Positions 26,705-39,200 of a stretch of 64,000 bases of DNA are shown piece by piece. Below the pieces are notes generated by a model. That model was not told where the DNA came from, searched no databases, and worked only from the letters and a program-made list of their open reading frames with translations. How positions within the stretch are numbered: the first letter of the stretch is position 1; every line of letters starts with the position of its first letter. Origin of the DNA: Sycobia sp. Sy_11 (lineage: Eukaryota > Arthropoda > Insecta > Hymenoptera > Epichrysomallidae); the NCBI GenBank assembly GCA_018907035.1, contig JACCIC010000001.1:2532501-2596500 (forward strand), in the 5' to 3' direction. Position numbers and translations under genes: made by a program.

Positions 26705-26766
<62 letters not shown>

Positions 26767-26795
26767 GCGAGAGAGATAAGAGAGAGAAGAAAAGA
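26692..26795. repeat. Interrupted (GA)n tract
   Basis: About 100 bases of GA with AAGA and GCGA interruptions, just downstream of a donor-like site at 26684. Confidence 0.95.
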
Positions 26796-27211
26796 GAAGC
26801 AGTTCAGCCCCACAGCAGTTTCTCTTTCTCGCTTGATATGCCATTACTGTTGTGACGTGTTATATTTTTAAAAAATTCTTTTATTCATATAGGTATAAGT
26901 ATAAAACTGAGAAATATTATAAGGAATAAGAAAGGCAAAGAATAAGAGGTAATTGCCATAATATTTTTCTCCTGTATCATCGACACATTTCCTTCTTTCC
27001 GACATTACCGCGCCCCTATAGACCGCTCTTTCGCCGAAAAAGAGGTTGGAAAATGAGCTTTATAGGTTAGACAAACGGCAGAACACACCAGGAAAAAGAG
27101 TGCGGCGAGCATTAAGGAGGGGAACCTGGATCGTGTTATATACGTACTTTTCCTGCTTTTAGCATTTCTATTCCTAGCACCACGTTGAGTTAGTAATCCC
27201 GTCAACTTGTG

Positions 27212-27217
27212 ACACAC

Positions 27218-27300
<83 letters not shown>
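27212..27300. repeat. Compound (CA)n-(TA)n microsatellite
   Basis: CA units then about 24 TA units, upstream of the first Rer1 coding exon. Confidence 0.95.
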
Positions 27301-27301
<1 letters not shown>

Positions 27302-27970
27302 AAATCGTGTTCTTGATGTTGATCGCAAGTGCTTTGCTTACGTTGAGAGAATGACAATTTTGGATTTGATGACAGTGACAACTCAACAATCAAAATTTTA
27401 AATCTGGATTCTACTTATTTATATACCAGAAATTTAATTTTTTTTTCTTATATTGGATATATAATTGGTTAATAGGTGGTTAAAAGTAATACGTTTTTAA
27501 TCTGCACAAATTTTATAAAGATAAAGTGATTATTGTATGTATGTGTCGTAGTGTTAGAAAATTTAATTGAATTGGAATAATTTAACTATCAAAAGATATT
27601 TAATATAGCCATTATTAAAAAGTTCCTCAAGCTAGATAGCTTTAATCTATCATAATTTTTACAAAAATAGTTGTAGTTCTTTATAGAAGATGAAATTTAT
27701 ATCAAATTTGCATCCGTGAAGCTAATGAACAGAAAGTGAACAGAAAAGCATATCAAGCATTCATATATATCAACATATGATATCAATTACTGACACTCTT
27801 GGTTAAATATTTATTTAAGAATAATAAACAAATAAGAAAAGAATTAATTGCATTTTCTTTTTTAGAGAAACTTGAAATCTTTAACAAATCTTGTTAAAAA
27901 ATCTATTAATTACTTATTTTTGTATTGCAAAATTAATGTTTAATTTTTTCTACTGTTGCAGAGAAATAAA

Positions 27971-28895
27971 ATGATGCAAGATGAGGATCTTGGTGGTACT
28001 GCAAGAGGAAATATTTTCAGTAAGGCTGTAACGAGAATATCACAGGTCTGTAATGTTAGTATGTAATACAGTTTCTTATTTAATATGAATTACATCTATA
28101 TTGTTATTAATAGTTATTTTTAATATAAATTATTGTTTATTCTATTACTACTACTATTACTTTAGGTCTATCAAAGTTGGTTAGACCAGTGGACGCCGCA
28201 TGTTATATCCAGATGGATATTTGCAATATTTTTAATACTTGTATTTATCCTTCGCATATTAATAGCACAGGTCAAGAGTTGTTAATTACTTATTATAATA
28301 TAATTATTTAATATATTTTAGCAAAACTTCTATTTTTTTTATTAGGGTTGGTATATTATTACTTATGCATTGGGAATTTTCCATCTTAACCTATTTATAG
28401 CATTTCTTACACCAAAAAATGATCCAGCAATGGATTTCGAAGGTAATATATTATTTTAAATTGTTTGTTTATTTATATTTGCTAAAGTAATTCAATAACA
28501 TACTTATTTTGAAATAGATATGGATGGCCCTCAGCTACCTACAAGGTCAAACGAAGAATTTAGGCCATTTATACGTAGATTACCAGAATTTAAATTTTGG
28601 TATTCCGTGTGTAAATCTACTATTATTTCTTTAATATGTACATGTTTTGATGTTTTCAATATACCAGTATTTTGGCCAATACTTGTGATGTATTTTATCA
28701 CGCTAATGTGTATAACGATGCGACGCCAAATTAAGGTAAAACATAATTGCAATATATAAAGTAGCAATATTATTCATTTGCTATTTTATTTATGATTAAC
28801 TGATTTTGTTTTATTTTTAGCATATGATAAAGTACAGATACCTGCCATTTACGCATGGTAAACCAAAATACCAAAATCATACTGATGCTAAATAA
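27971..28895 (+). CDS. Rer1: RER1, Golgi-to-ER retrieval receptor, 5 coding exons, complete
   Basis: RER1 is a small four-span membrane protein of the early Golgi. It sorts escaped ER membrane proteins and unassembled subunits into COPI vesicles. Coding exons are 27971-28045, 28166-28270, 28346-28442, 28518-28735 and 28821-28895. Borders are GT-AG and phases agree; the sum is 570 nt, or 189 residues plus TAA, against about 190-196 in the family. Signatures are [16 protein letters not shown] before the first membrane span, [21 protein letters not shown] as the second, the acidic D-P-A-M-D-F-E-D loop, [16 protein letters not shown], and [32 protein letters not shown] (key part [15 protein letters not shown]). 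An AG acceptor ends at 27961 just before the ATG, so a 5' untranslated exon lies further upstream. Two adjacent ATG codons begin the frame; I used the first. Confidence 0.97.
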
Positions 28896-29700
28896 TTGAA
28901 AATGGAATGATGTGAAAGTATGTCTGCTGATGATGAAAAAGCGAATATGTGCGTAGATTTCTTTATATTTCGTATTTGTTTGTTTCTTTTTGAGATATCT
29001 TTCATGTTGACTGTAAATTATCTTTGGTTTTTTTTATTGCAAATATGAATGGGTATGTTATTCTATGGTACAAGGAGAATTATAAAAAAATTAATCATGA
29101 GACAGTGAGTAAGTGAAATAAAAATTCGTTTTGTAAATTCATCTCCTTGATACATCAGTGCGCGATATATATATATATACTTTAAACTGAATTATCTTAA
29201 TATATTTGTAACATAAATCTTGTACAAAGTATTGTTAGGTCTTACATAAATGTGGACAAGGTAACAATATGAAAAAGAACAGTAAACATTGTTATAATGT
29301 TACATTAAATCAGTTTAAAAATTAGAAAGGCATAATGAAAAAAACAGCAGTAAGAAGTTTGTGCGATATACAATTTGTATTATTAATCATATACAAAATA
29401 GTCGATCGAAAACGAACTAGAAATTCGTTCCTCAAGAATAGCAGTTATTTAAATGGACAAGAACGAAGAAGAAAAATACGACTAAATAAGAAAATAGAGC
29501 TCTGCTTTCTTCGTTCAATTAATGAAGAGTTAGGCCCATTCCAGATTGATTCTTTGTAAGTGCAAATGTGTACGAATAGATAAACAGATTATGTTTTTAC
29601 TACAGACATTATAGATTTGATGTCAAAGATTTGTAGCTCATTAATAAATTAAAAACAAACATTGTATCAGGTTGGAAGCACTGGATAACTGAAATAATTT
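28896..29700 (+). other. Probable 3' untranslated region of Rer1
   Basis: AT-rich sequence after the Rer1 stop, with no supported coding frame. A possible polyadenylation signal AATAAA lies near 29117 and further AT-rich candidates lie downstream near 29640. The 74-codon open frame at 29335-29559 is Lys/Arg-rich, matches nothing I know and probably lies within or just past the UTR. Confidence 0.4.
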
Positions 29701-30423
29701 TTAACTTTATATTATATAAGATTTTGTTTGAGTAAACTATAATTAGAGTTGTCAGTCTTATGTCTGTTAATTGCTTTGTATTATCTCAAAGTATAATTAT
29801 TGTCATTGAAATTATTTCTGAAATTGTATATTTAGTGCAATTGTTAAAATATATTTTGTATATGTCTTATTTATAACTATAGTAAAACTATATTAAAATA
29901 TAGTTTAAATTATATTTCATTGGTTTAATCAATTCGGCGAGACCTAGATAATTTTAGATTGTTGAAACAACTTTTAAACACATTTTTACTTACAATTATT
30001 CTGTGCATTTTATTAAAATATCAAAGCATTTGAAACATTTTCTATAGTTAGAGTAAGTTTCTTCTTAAAACTTAGGAAAATGCAAAACTTTCCTGTTTTC
30101 TTATTCAGTAAACAAATATAAATCAAAATGAGTTAAGGTCAACAAATCGGTTTTCTATGAAGAATAAATTGTTATAAAATGAGAAATCCAATGTTTCTTA
30201 CTGGAAATTTTTTAATGTTTGTTTAATATAGTTTCATGCATCTGGCACATAATGTTAATGTCCAAAAATTTAAATTCTTTATAATAAAAAAGAGGTTGTA
30301 TTGATGTACAAGCCTATATTCATATATCTTTTTCTTATATCTGAAAATCTCGTTTTAAACGTTATTGTTCATCACCTTACAAAAGTGAAAATTATAAAAC
30401 TTGTAAATTGTAATATTACGTTG

Positions 30424-30488
<65 letters not shown>

Positions 30489-32300
30489 TGTGTGTGTGTG
30501 TGTGTGTGTAAAAGATATGAACGCATCGAAATAACGCAAAAAAAAAATTGTAGATAAATTATTTTGACGAAGCTGGTTTCGTATCAAGATTGAATTAAAT
30601 CCAATCGCTTGATTAATCAATAAACTACTTCCGTTTTAGCGATTTTTTCTTATGTAAAAAATATATATTGTTTTGAACAGTAATTTACATTGCACCGCTT
30701 GATTGATTTAGATATACACTGGACCGATGTATTTTCATAGGAAATCTCAAAATATAATTAATTGTGTTATTCTCTCAAATCTCTGCGTAATTGTTGCAAG
30801 TTCGTTCATTTATTTATGGAAATGGATCGAATATGATTAGAGATGAACATGGTTAGAGGTACAAAAATATTTATTATAATGGAACAATTTTCATAAAATT
30901 ACCGAACCACATAACTGTCTCTTTTTTTCTAATTTTTCCCTTTTATTACATTTATTTTTATTAACGATTCGTTATATTTTTCAGTGTTTAATATATAATT
31001 TATTTGTATTTTAAAATCTGACTATAGAATTTTTTTAATATTTACAATACTAATTATAAGACTTATTAATTTATTGATTAATTTTCTAATTTTACAAATA
31101 TATTGTTCATTCAACAATGAAAAATAATTCGCAAATCTCATTATTTATGAAGATTATTAGATTTACATGTTCAATATATAAGAAATAGTTCAAGTTAAAG
31201 TGAAATTGTTTTATATCTAAGTGGCTTAAAACTTTATGTTTTTCTAGCAATGTAGTCATTTTTGAAGTATTTAATTTGACCAGTTTTAGATTTCAATAAA
31301 GAACTCTTCCTATAATTTTAAATTATGATTTTTTTCTTCTAATTATTTAGCAGCTTCAATCTTCAGGTGGATCGAAACAATCATTTTTTCTACAGTACGA
31401 TTTACAAAATATTAAAAGAAACTTTGTCAAAAGCCTGAGGTTTAATAAAATATTTTTTAAGATGCATAATTTTGTGTATTTCAAGTAATAAATGTTTTCG
31501 ACCAAAGTGAGGGATTTCTATGTAAACAATTCTAGAAATAACTTATTAACATACAATTTTTCATTAGTAATATAAAATAAAAATTCATTATATACTATTT
31601 TAACTTAAAATGAAATAGAATAGTAATTATAAAAAAATTTTTCTCTGAAAAACATTTACACAATTAGTAATTATTTAATTTAAGATAAATTTTGTTTGGA
31701 TGTAGTAAAGAATGACTTACTGCAAATAAGAAATTTCTTTGAGACTATTTATGTAAATATTTGTTTGAAGGCAACAAATTTTTGATTTTTTCTCATTTGG
31801 TTAATGTTTTTTACAACTTGACAATAGTAATTGAATAAAGTTATAAATTCCTAAATGTTAAAATTCATTTTAAGATTTTTTCAGTATAAAAATTTTACAT
31901 TAGCAATTTCAATAACTTGTTTCGAATACAGAAAAGTGAAAATTAATTTCAATATTTATAAAAATTATCAAACGATTCTGTTAAAAAATAAGCATCAATC
32001 AAAAGTTTGTGAAAAGAATGAAGGAGTTATCATTACACGATTTTGAAATATTCAATTTTTTATACTTTAAAGAATGCTTCAACACCATAAAAAATGTTCA
32101 ATTGGAAAATATGAATTTAAAAAACTGCATATAAAATTATTTCTTTATAACTAATAATGCAAAGTTAATATTTATTATTTCTTGCTCGAGATAGTTTTTC
32201 GCGGTTGAACGAGACACATCTTGCCGCCGTGCACATATATCCTGTACGTAACGTTATGTCGCGAGCGATAACTGTGAGAAAGACATAGCTCCGAATTATT
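29700..32300. other. AT-rich intergenic sequence
   Basis: No coding frame recognised. The main landmark is the compound (AT)n-(GT)n microsatellite at 30427-30509. Confidence 0.4.
30427..30509. repeat. Compound (AT)n-(GT)n microsatellite
   Basis: About 29 AT units followed by about 12 GT units. Confidence 0.95.
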
Positions 32301-32305
32301 GTCAA

Positions 32306-32455
32306 TTTTGTCTCTCTTGCACAATTACTACGATTGGTTGAAAGTTTCTGGTTAACTTAGCTCACAAAGCGCACGAAAATAAAGAAGCAAGAAGCGAACA
32401 AAGCGAGTCAACCACACTTTCAACCAATCGTAGTAATTGTGCGAGAGAGACAAAA
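32306..32455 (+). repeat. Near-perfect 40-bp inverted repeat (hairpin), 70-base loop
   Basis: The left arm 32306-32345 and right arm 32416-32455 are inverted copies with one difference. As plus-strand RNA that difference is a U-G wobble, so all 40 positions can pair; the minus-strand RNA would carry an A-C mismatch. The loop flanks add a weaker continuation of the stem (GGTTAAC/GTCAACC). It lies at the edge of the mobile-element island. It could be a foldback transposon remnant or the source of a hairpin small RNA. Confidence 0.7.
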
Positions 32456-32589
32456 AAGAACATAACTCGAATTTTTCTCTCACACTTTTCCTCAGCCTAT
32501 CCATTTCACAAGTAGCCTCTATGTATACTACAGACACTACAAAACTCTAAGATATAATCCGATAAAACGACGTTATACATTTACGTTGC

Positions 32590-33235
32590 GCAGTGAAGTT
32601 AACAGGTTAACACTTATCGAAGTGAAAGTCGATATCGAGATTGAAATATCGATAACGCCGCATCGTGATTCGTGAGCAAGCGAAACCGCGCGGACTAGAT
32701 CACGTAGCACTAGCATTTTAGCATCTTGCCCGAGAAGACGCGCCAAACGAGCAGATCCTGCTGAAGCCGCATTAGATTCTATCTTTCGAAGATCAACTCG
32801 AGTCTCCATTGTCGCGAAGGTTTACGACGAGCCCCAGGAGACCGTCCGATACACGTCTCGGCGCACAACGAGTATGCTGTCCGTAGCTACCTATCGTCGG
32901 CTCCACTCGTGCCGACCGGCCCGGCTACGACGCGACCAGCAAACTGACAAGCCGCCGAGGTCGAGTCCACACCATCGACCAGCACCATCGAGGCTCACCG
33001 TCGACTCCTGACGCCAACCACGAGAGCGATGGCCACTACTTTATCGAACGGCAAGTATCTCTGGATATTTATCTCCGGGAAAAATCTTTTCGCGTCCTCT
33101 TGCGACACTCGGTGCCATTCGCGCCTTTTCCCCCTCCCTTCCCGGCGAGCGCGCGATTATCATGCACAGATTCCCGCTCGAACAAGCTTCCTTCTATGCT
33201 TTAGGGAGCGAGAGGGGCGGCATTATATAAATTCA
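32590..33235 (+). repeat. GC-rich repeat block, copy 1 (unknown family)
   Basis: This block shares many anchors, in the same order and orientation, with 43200-43790: GTGAAAGTC-type start, ATATCGATAAC, GACTAGATC, GACGCGCCAA, GAGGCC/CGAGG pieces, GGCCACTACTTTATCG, CAAGTATC-CTGGATATTTATCTCCGG, GACACTCGGTG and CCGGCGAG-GCGCGATTA. Overall divergence looks like tens of percent outside the conserved core. The reading frames in the two copies are not conserved (stops and indels differ), so I consider it noncoding. It may be the 5' region or terminal part of a retroelement. Confidence 0.7.
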
Positions 33236-33339
33236 GTATATTATATAAATTTTATACATTATATAAAATCAATAAATTAAAATAAATTCAGTAGTGAGTA
33301 TCATGTTTAATTGATTTAAATAATCATTCATTGGAACAT

Positions 33340-33690
33340 TTTATTGATTCTAATAAATTGCAACAGGAATGTCGATTCAATAGATTTTAATGTTTTCGAA
33401 TGAATTTCTAGCATAATATTTTAAGTATATTAATTGATTCTAATAAATTTAATTAATAGTTTTGCATAACTTGGTATGTTTTTTTTGCGAATTGTAATTT
33501 ATTTTCATATACGACAAGAATTTTCGGAGTTTGATTCACTCCAACAAACTTTAAAAGTATTTTCAATTCAATTATAGGTTTTAATATATTCGAATGGATT
33601 ACTGATATTATTTATGTATATTAATGAATTTTAATGAATTTAACGCAAAGTTTTGAATGACTTTCAATGTATTATGAAGCTATAAGAATT
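33340..33690 (+). repeat. Diverged tandem duplication, period about 195 bases
   Basis: The stretch GATTCAATAGATTTTAATGT...CGAATGAATTTCT...GTATATTAATTGATTCTAATAAATTTAA (from 33374) recurs as CAATTCAATTATAGGTTTTAATATATTCGAATGGATTACT...GTATATTAATGAATTTTAATGAATTTAA (from 33566); anchors are TTTTAAT, TTCGAATG and GTATATTAAT. Similarity was seen by eye and indels are present. Confidence 0.45.
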
Positions 33691-34564
33691 CATGCTACTG
33701 CCATATAAGTAATGGATCGATCGCCTTAGTTATATATTTCTTAATTTTATCACTAATCTCAGGTTTCAAATAATTGATACAGATCAATGTCACTGAGTCA
33801 ATAGCAATTTAAATGTGCAACGTCTCAGTAGTGTTATCTACTATCATCTCCAGGCATTTATATATAAATTGTAATGTTTTCGCATTATGTTTAATTTTTT
33901 TTTACGTAACTATGCATAACTGACATTATCAAATACTTTTGTTATAGTAGTTTTATCGATTCCTTCTAAATCATAAATGTTCGAGCAGTTAGTTCAGCTA
34001 TCGGACACTTCTACTATTTTGTAAAATTCTGATTGTAGATGATTCTCCTGATTTTCAGCTAGGTTTTGTGTCCGCCCTCTTGTAGAGCTCAGCCACCTAC
34101 CTGTTGAAGATCATCTGTAAAATAAAGTTATTCTAATAAATATCGCACGTACAATAGATCTTTCTAAGCATCACTGTGGACTTTTGTTATGATCATTCGA
34201 GTCCAGCGTGCGTGCACACGTTTGTCTCCCTTTCGAAACCGGTTCAAACCGTCGGCCCACATTGCCCTTTTCGTCCTCGCGCGATGCTTTTATCAGCAAT
34301 AATAGGGAAGATGGCCGATGCTCATGTTAAAGACTGATTTGACTGAGAAAGATTATGACGCATAGCGTCACGACGGTAAATGTAGGTACTTGGTCGCATT
34401 CACGGCCCAAGCAGAGGGGGTAAGGGAGGCAATAAGCTGGAAGCAGGGTGAAATAAAAGGGATTGACTGATGTCGACGAAGGCCATCTTTTATATCTGTA
34501 TATCTATTCGTAGCTTCGGCCTACATCACGGACGTCGATCGCGTAGCGAACTAAAAATTTTCAG

Positions 34565-34567
<3 letters not shown>

Positions 34568-34612
<45 letters not shown>
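34568..34612. repeat. (AT)n microsatellite
   Basis: About 22 AT units. Confidence 0.95.
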
Positions 34613-34614
<2 letters not shown>

Positions 34615-34789
34615 AAATATTCAATATTCTTTTATAATATTCACTTACTTTTTCCTGCCATCCACCAAATTAAGTTTTTACACAAATTTATTATATAATT
34701 TGCCAGTGGATTTGTTTTGCTAAGCATTGTTCGATAATTGATCAATTTTTTTTCTTTCTGATTTATCATACATGATTTTTCATACATGA

Positions 34790-35520
34790 TATCAAAAATG
34801 GGATCTACGCATCACTGCCATGTGGATCATATATATCCCATACAACAAAAAAAAAAAAATGTTCTTTAATCTTTTTTATATTCAAATCAAGTTTCTTTAC
34901 ATTGATTTTTCATTAAATATATTTCCAAGATCATTCTACAGTGACCAGGTAATCAATCAATCGTTTTCTAAGGATTTATTTATTTCAAATATTAAAAAAT
35001 AAATTTTATATTTTGTTTCTGTATATTTGATTTTAAATACATCTTGCATGAAAATGTATTTTTAGTTTTCTTTAACTTTTTATATAGTAATCAAATACTT
35101 GATTTTCTTGACAGTTTTAATACATCATTTATTGGATGATTATATTATATAATACCTTTTCACCATTACGACAAAGTGTAAATTTATAAACTGATTGATA
35201 TTTCTATAGATTTTTATAATGTTATAGAAAAACATAAGATCTATGTAAAAAATTAAATTAATGATAATAATTTATCTAAATACATATAATTCTTTTCTAA
35301 CGAAGCCTTATCTCAATGAAGTGTGTAGATAGTGAAAAATAAAAGTATAACAAAAAATATCAGTTCATTGTAAGTTAATCGAGGTTCAAAAATTTAATTA
35401 ATTAATAAAATAATATATATTATAGATATAATAAATCATGATAAAATTATTTTTTTTATATTTTGAGAAAAATACATACTACTTAAGTAAAAAATCTTTG
35501 GTATTAAAATAATGACAATG
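34790..35520 (+). repeat. AT-rich repeat block, copy 1
   Basis: Shares ordered anchors with 41340-42010: TATTCAAATCAAGTTTCTTT, ATTCTACAGTGACCAGGTAA, ATATAGTAATCAAATACTTG, ATAATTTATCTAAATACATA, TAATAAATCATGATAAAATT and AATACATACTACTTAAG. It lacks coding capacity. The family is unknown; it is most likely an old nonautonomous transposon or the noncoding end of a larger one. Confidence 0.7.
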
Positions 35521-37550
35521 AATTTTCCAAATTTAGTAATTTTATAAATGATTATAGCACTTATCACCATCTGATGTTGTTCGTCAAACAATGTCAATAT
35601 TAAATTTTATTTAGTTTTATTGATTTAATATTTATAAAATATCTTTCACATTAATTCATTTTAATTCTTTTATAAAACTTGAGTTAAAAGTAAATAAAAG
35701 TATGTAGAAGTTTGAAATTTTTAATCAATTTTATCATGTGTAATCCTCTTAATAGCTGATTATGAAATTGATCATACCTTGTTGGCCTTTACATAATAAA
35801 AAAATTTTTTTGAAAATGGAGATATCATAACCAACGAAGAGATAGGCGGTTACAGAAGAGTAAAGCCTATAGGCTAATAGGTAACAAAAACTCCTAGTAC
35901 CAAGAAGTCCGTCAAGTGGCAACACTATGGTCTACAACTCATTATACAGCGTATCTCAGCCTGCATCAACATATGATCAGTCGATCTTGCGTAAAAGCAG
36001 AAAAGGTTATAGGCCAGTCAGTAGTTCTTTTAAACACTCTTATGAATTCATGTCATGTGTATGTATGGAGCAGTGTATCCTACACACTCATTATAATGAA
36101 TGTATACGCATCTGCTGATTATTGCACGTATAATTTCTAATTTCTCATCGCTTTAGCGCAAGGTGCGACCGCGCGTAATCGCGCTTTGTTGTGAAACTAA
36201 AGAATAATTAACATGTCAGCATATAATGTTCAGCACATAACATCCTATAATATACTGAAATGTTCTAATTTTATCTTTTTAAAACGCTTTGTACCATGGC
36301 TGTACGTTTCTTTATTAGTCCTCACATCGGACTTGCAAAAAAGTTTTATACTTATATATTTTTTGCTGTTCATTACTAATATTATAGTGGTTTTTGTCAT
36401 ATTTTCATTTTTCTTGAGAAATGTCTAGATTGTATAAAATGCACAGTTCGAAAAATATGTATTTTGATGTGATCTACAACTTTTGTTCAAAATATTTTGT
36501 TCAACTTTTAGTATTTTCCGAGGAAAGTTTGGAAAATCATCTTTTTTTTTTTTAAATTTTACTGATTATGAATTAAAAATTGAATTTATTCCAACATAAC
36601 TACGATATTAATAAACAGTAATCAAAAATACACAGCACACATTTTCAAAAAAATCTCATGAACAGACCAATCGAATGTTTATCAAAACGAGCGTATTTAC
36701 TATATTCTTATATATTTAACGTAAATATTAGTTTTCAACGTTTAGAAAAGCTTTTTCTCCGTAATATTAAAATAAAAGTTTTATTATAAAAATATTATTG
36801 TAAGGCAATATAAATATTTAAAATATTAAATACAGTTATGTGAAGTTGAAATATAAAATCAAACTTATAATGCCATTGAGAGATACTGTATAGGAAATTT
36901 TTATAATTATTGCATCAATAACATTACTAGAAAGTACATGTTATTGTAAAATACATGTTTAAAAAGACAGCGTTGTTTTAAATAAAAATCTAATTTGATA
37001 TAATATTTAAAGAAATAAAAAGTACTTAATGTGGGAGTCAATTTTAATAAGGATAAGAACTGCTCTTAGCTAAACTTAATTTGCTAGTATTATCAACAAT
37101 AATAATGAGGATCATAAAGATGACAATGCAGTTGAGAGCCAGTCGGTAAGGCGGCAGTCATATCTTATCAGGAAAGAAAAGGGATAAATAAAATGGTGCA
37201 TATGTGGAAAAAATATTAAGTCTTATCAAGAATAGCTTAAAATATTGAAAATTATTACATTATTAGCATTTTTTTAATTAAATTTGAACATATAAATAAT
37301 TTGAACTAAAATATATACTTTTACAAAGTAGTATATATGTTATTTATTCTTTAATAACATCAAGTATTTCATTTTTAATATGTATTTTTTTGTTGAAAAA
37401 AATGATTAAATAAGCTGTAAATATTACAACTTATTTATACTTAATTAATTGACAAAAGTGATATTAAATAGGGAAATCAAATTTGAATTGGACAATTATT
37501 CCAATGAAATGTAGAAAAAGGATTGCTTAGCAACTCATATAGTAATTTTA
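35520..37550. other. AT-rich sequence inside the mobile-element island
   Basis: No coding gene supported. The frames at 35916-36140 and 36213-36428 have no recognised similarity. Short motifs at 35558-35592 and 35741-35771 recur, each inverted, near 39265-39297 and 39333-39362. The piece at 36455-36510 (GATCTACAACTTTTGTTCAAAATATT) resembles 24180-24235, so both may belong to one dispersed repeat. Confidence 0.4.
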
Positions 37551-37559
37551 TATGAAGTC

Positions 37560-38660
37560 CGAAGAAACATTTCGTGTAAAATTATCATGCGCAATTTAAT
37601 TTGCCTAATAAAATAAATTATTCATTATTGAGTTTCTGTAACTTCCTGTTCGGTTTTTTTTTATCAAGAATTCCATAACTATTTCTTTTTTTTTACCCAT
37701 CTTTGAATCTTGGTTATCGCAATTAATCCACTTTAATTTATAAAAGATTTGAATTCTGACAAAATGTGAAATAATGCAATTGCAGTGAGATTTGAAAGAT
37801 CTAATAGATCCAAAAAAATTGAAATGATTATTATTAATTTTTGCGATGATTTGAATTTTAAATTTTGCTGCAATACCATACATCATAAAACGCGCTGTCA
37901 AAAACTGTTATTGCAGTGTTAATAATTTCCGTAAATTCATTAGATGGAACATACAAATTGCCCAATTCATTGGCTCCATTAAAAACTTTATACGCCTTAA
38001 AAAAAATTAATAAATCATTGCCTTGTTCTAAATTCTTATTTTAAATAGGGGGATCCTAATTGAAAAATATTTTTCTTCCGAAAAGTTCTATATACGGTTT
38101 CTCTTTACATATTCCCAATTTTTTTATCACTTATTGATTAGGAGTACCTAAATTACAAACCATAGATTTTATAGTGAAGCCGGCTTCTTCTACATAATTT
38201 AAAATGTCTATCACACCATTATGAGCAACATAATACCAGATGGGTTGTTTCCAATTAGTTTGTCTCCCCCTTATCATGAAAACTAAAACATGGTTTGCAT
38301 ATGAGCCATGACCTGCCATCACCTACCATGTTCACCTAAGTCACTAATACCCTCTACGACATCATTTTCGTATTATACTCTAACGACTGCTTTATGCTCA
38401 TGTCGTCCCACATTAAAACGCATTCTTTATCCTGAAGACACATTTGTTGGGATTTTATTTTAAGTAATCGAGTCGATCGTTTCTTCCCGGTGATAAATTA
38501 AGTTCGTTTACCCATTTTCTAATTTTACTCACGCAGGACAATTTAATTTTTTTTCATTTCTTAACCAAAGGTAAGTTTTGGGAGATTTATAAAATAACGA
38601 TAAAGCAAATTCTTGTTCATTATCCTTCCATCATAATATAATAATAATTCTAAAATTTTT
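37560..38660 (-). pseudogene. Decayed THAP9/P-element-like transposase
   Basis: Read on the minus strand, fragments in shifting frames match the catalytic part of P-element/THAP9-type transposases. In order these are FALSLFYKSPKTYLWLR; LMWDDMSIKQSLEYN (the D-E-M-S-I-K motif); YANHVLVFMIRGRQTNWKQP with IWYY; AGFTIKSMVCNLGTPNQ; and a DPPYLK piece matching the D-P-H-L-K region. A VFNGANELGN piece follows. The only unbroken part is 38322-38131 (63 codons). In-frame stops and frame changes separate the rest, so it is dead. The N-terminal THAP zinc-finger domain was not found. Confidence 0.72.
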
Positions 38661-39009
38661 TAATTAAAAATGATTTAATCATACTTAAATTAATAAACTT
38701 CAGTGACTGAAAAATTAATTTTATTTTAATTAAGTTTATAAAAACAAGATTTAATTAAAAAAATTGAAGTTACTTATTTCAATTATATTTTAATAAACTT
38801 TAATATAATATTTCAGAATGAAAAAGCGTCATGGGAATGAAAAAATTTTTCAAAGAATTTGAATTAATGTTAACAATTCATTTTCATCAGGGACATGTAT
38901 TTTACTATTTACAAAGTAACTATTCACGTTTCAATAATTAAATAATTTTTTTTATTCAATATTACTTTAACTGTACAGAAGCTATTTTTGTAGAATTTAT
39001 TAATTACTA

Positions 39010-39200
39010 GAATTGCACATTCTGCATATAAATTTCATAAATGGCCGTTGCGGCCGGGGAACTGGGGGACTTGTACGAGCGCCACCTGGATCTCGGGGAA
39101 CATTACTAATTATCAATGTTCCCAAACAGATAGTTACCTTCTTACCTATGGACTTTAAGCTTCTATTACCGTCTATCTTCGTTGTCATAAAGTACTGTGT
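39010..39200. repeat. Small GC-rich insert with a possible link to the 41.2 kb repeat
   Basis: A sharply GC-rich patch (GGCCGTTGCGGCCGGGGAAC... at about 39043-39102) sits in AT-rich DNA. Open frames on both strands are short and Pro/Gly/Arg-rich. I do not recognise a family, but the composition jump suggests an insertion. Confidence 0.3.

Noticed and set aside
32573..32809. 78-codon minus-strand frame METRVDLRKIES... in GC-rich repeat copy 1
   Set aside because: The matching place in copy 2 has a stop and indels out of frame, so coding conservation is not supported.
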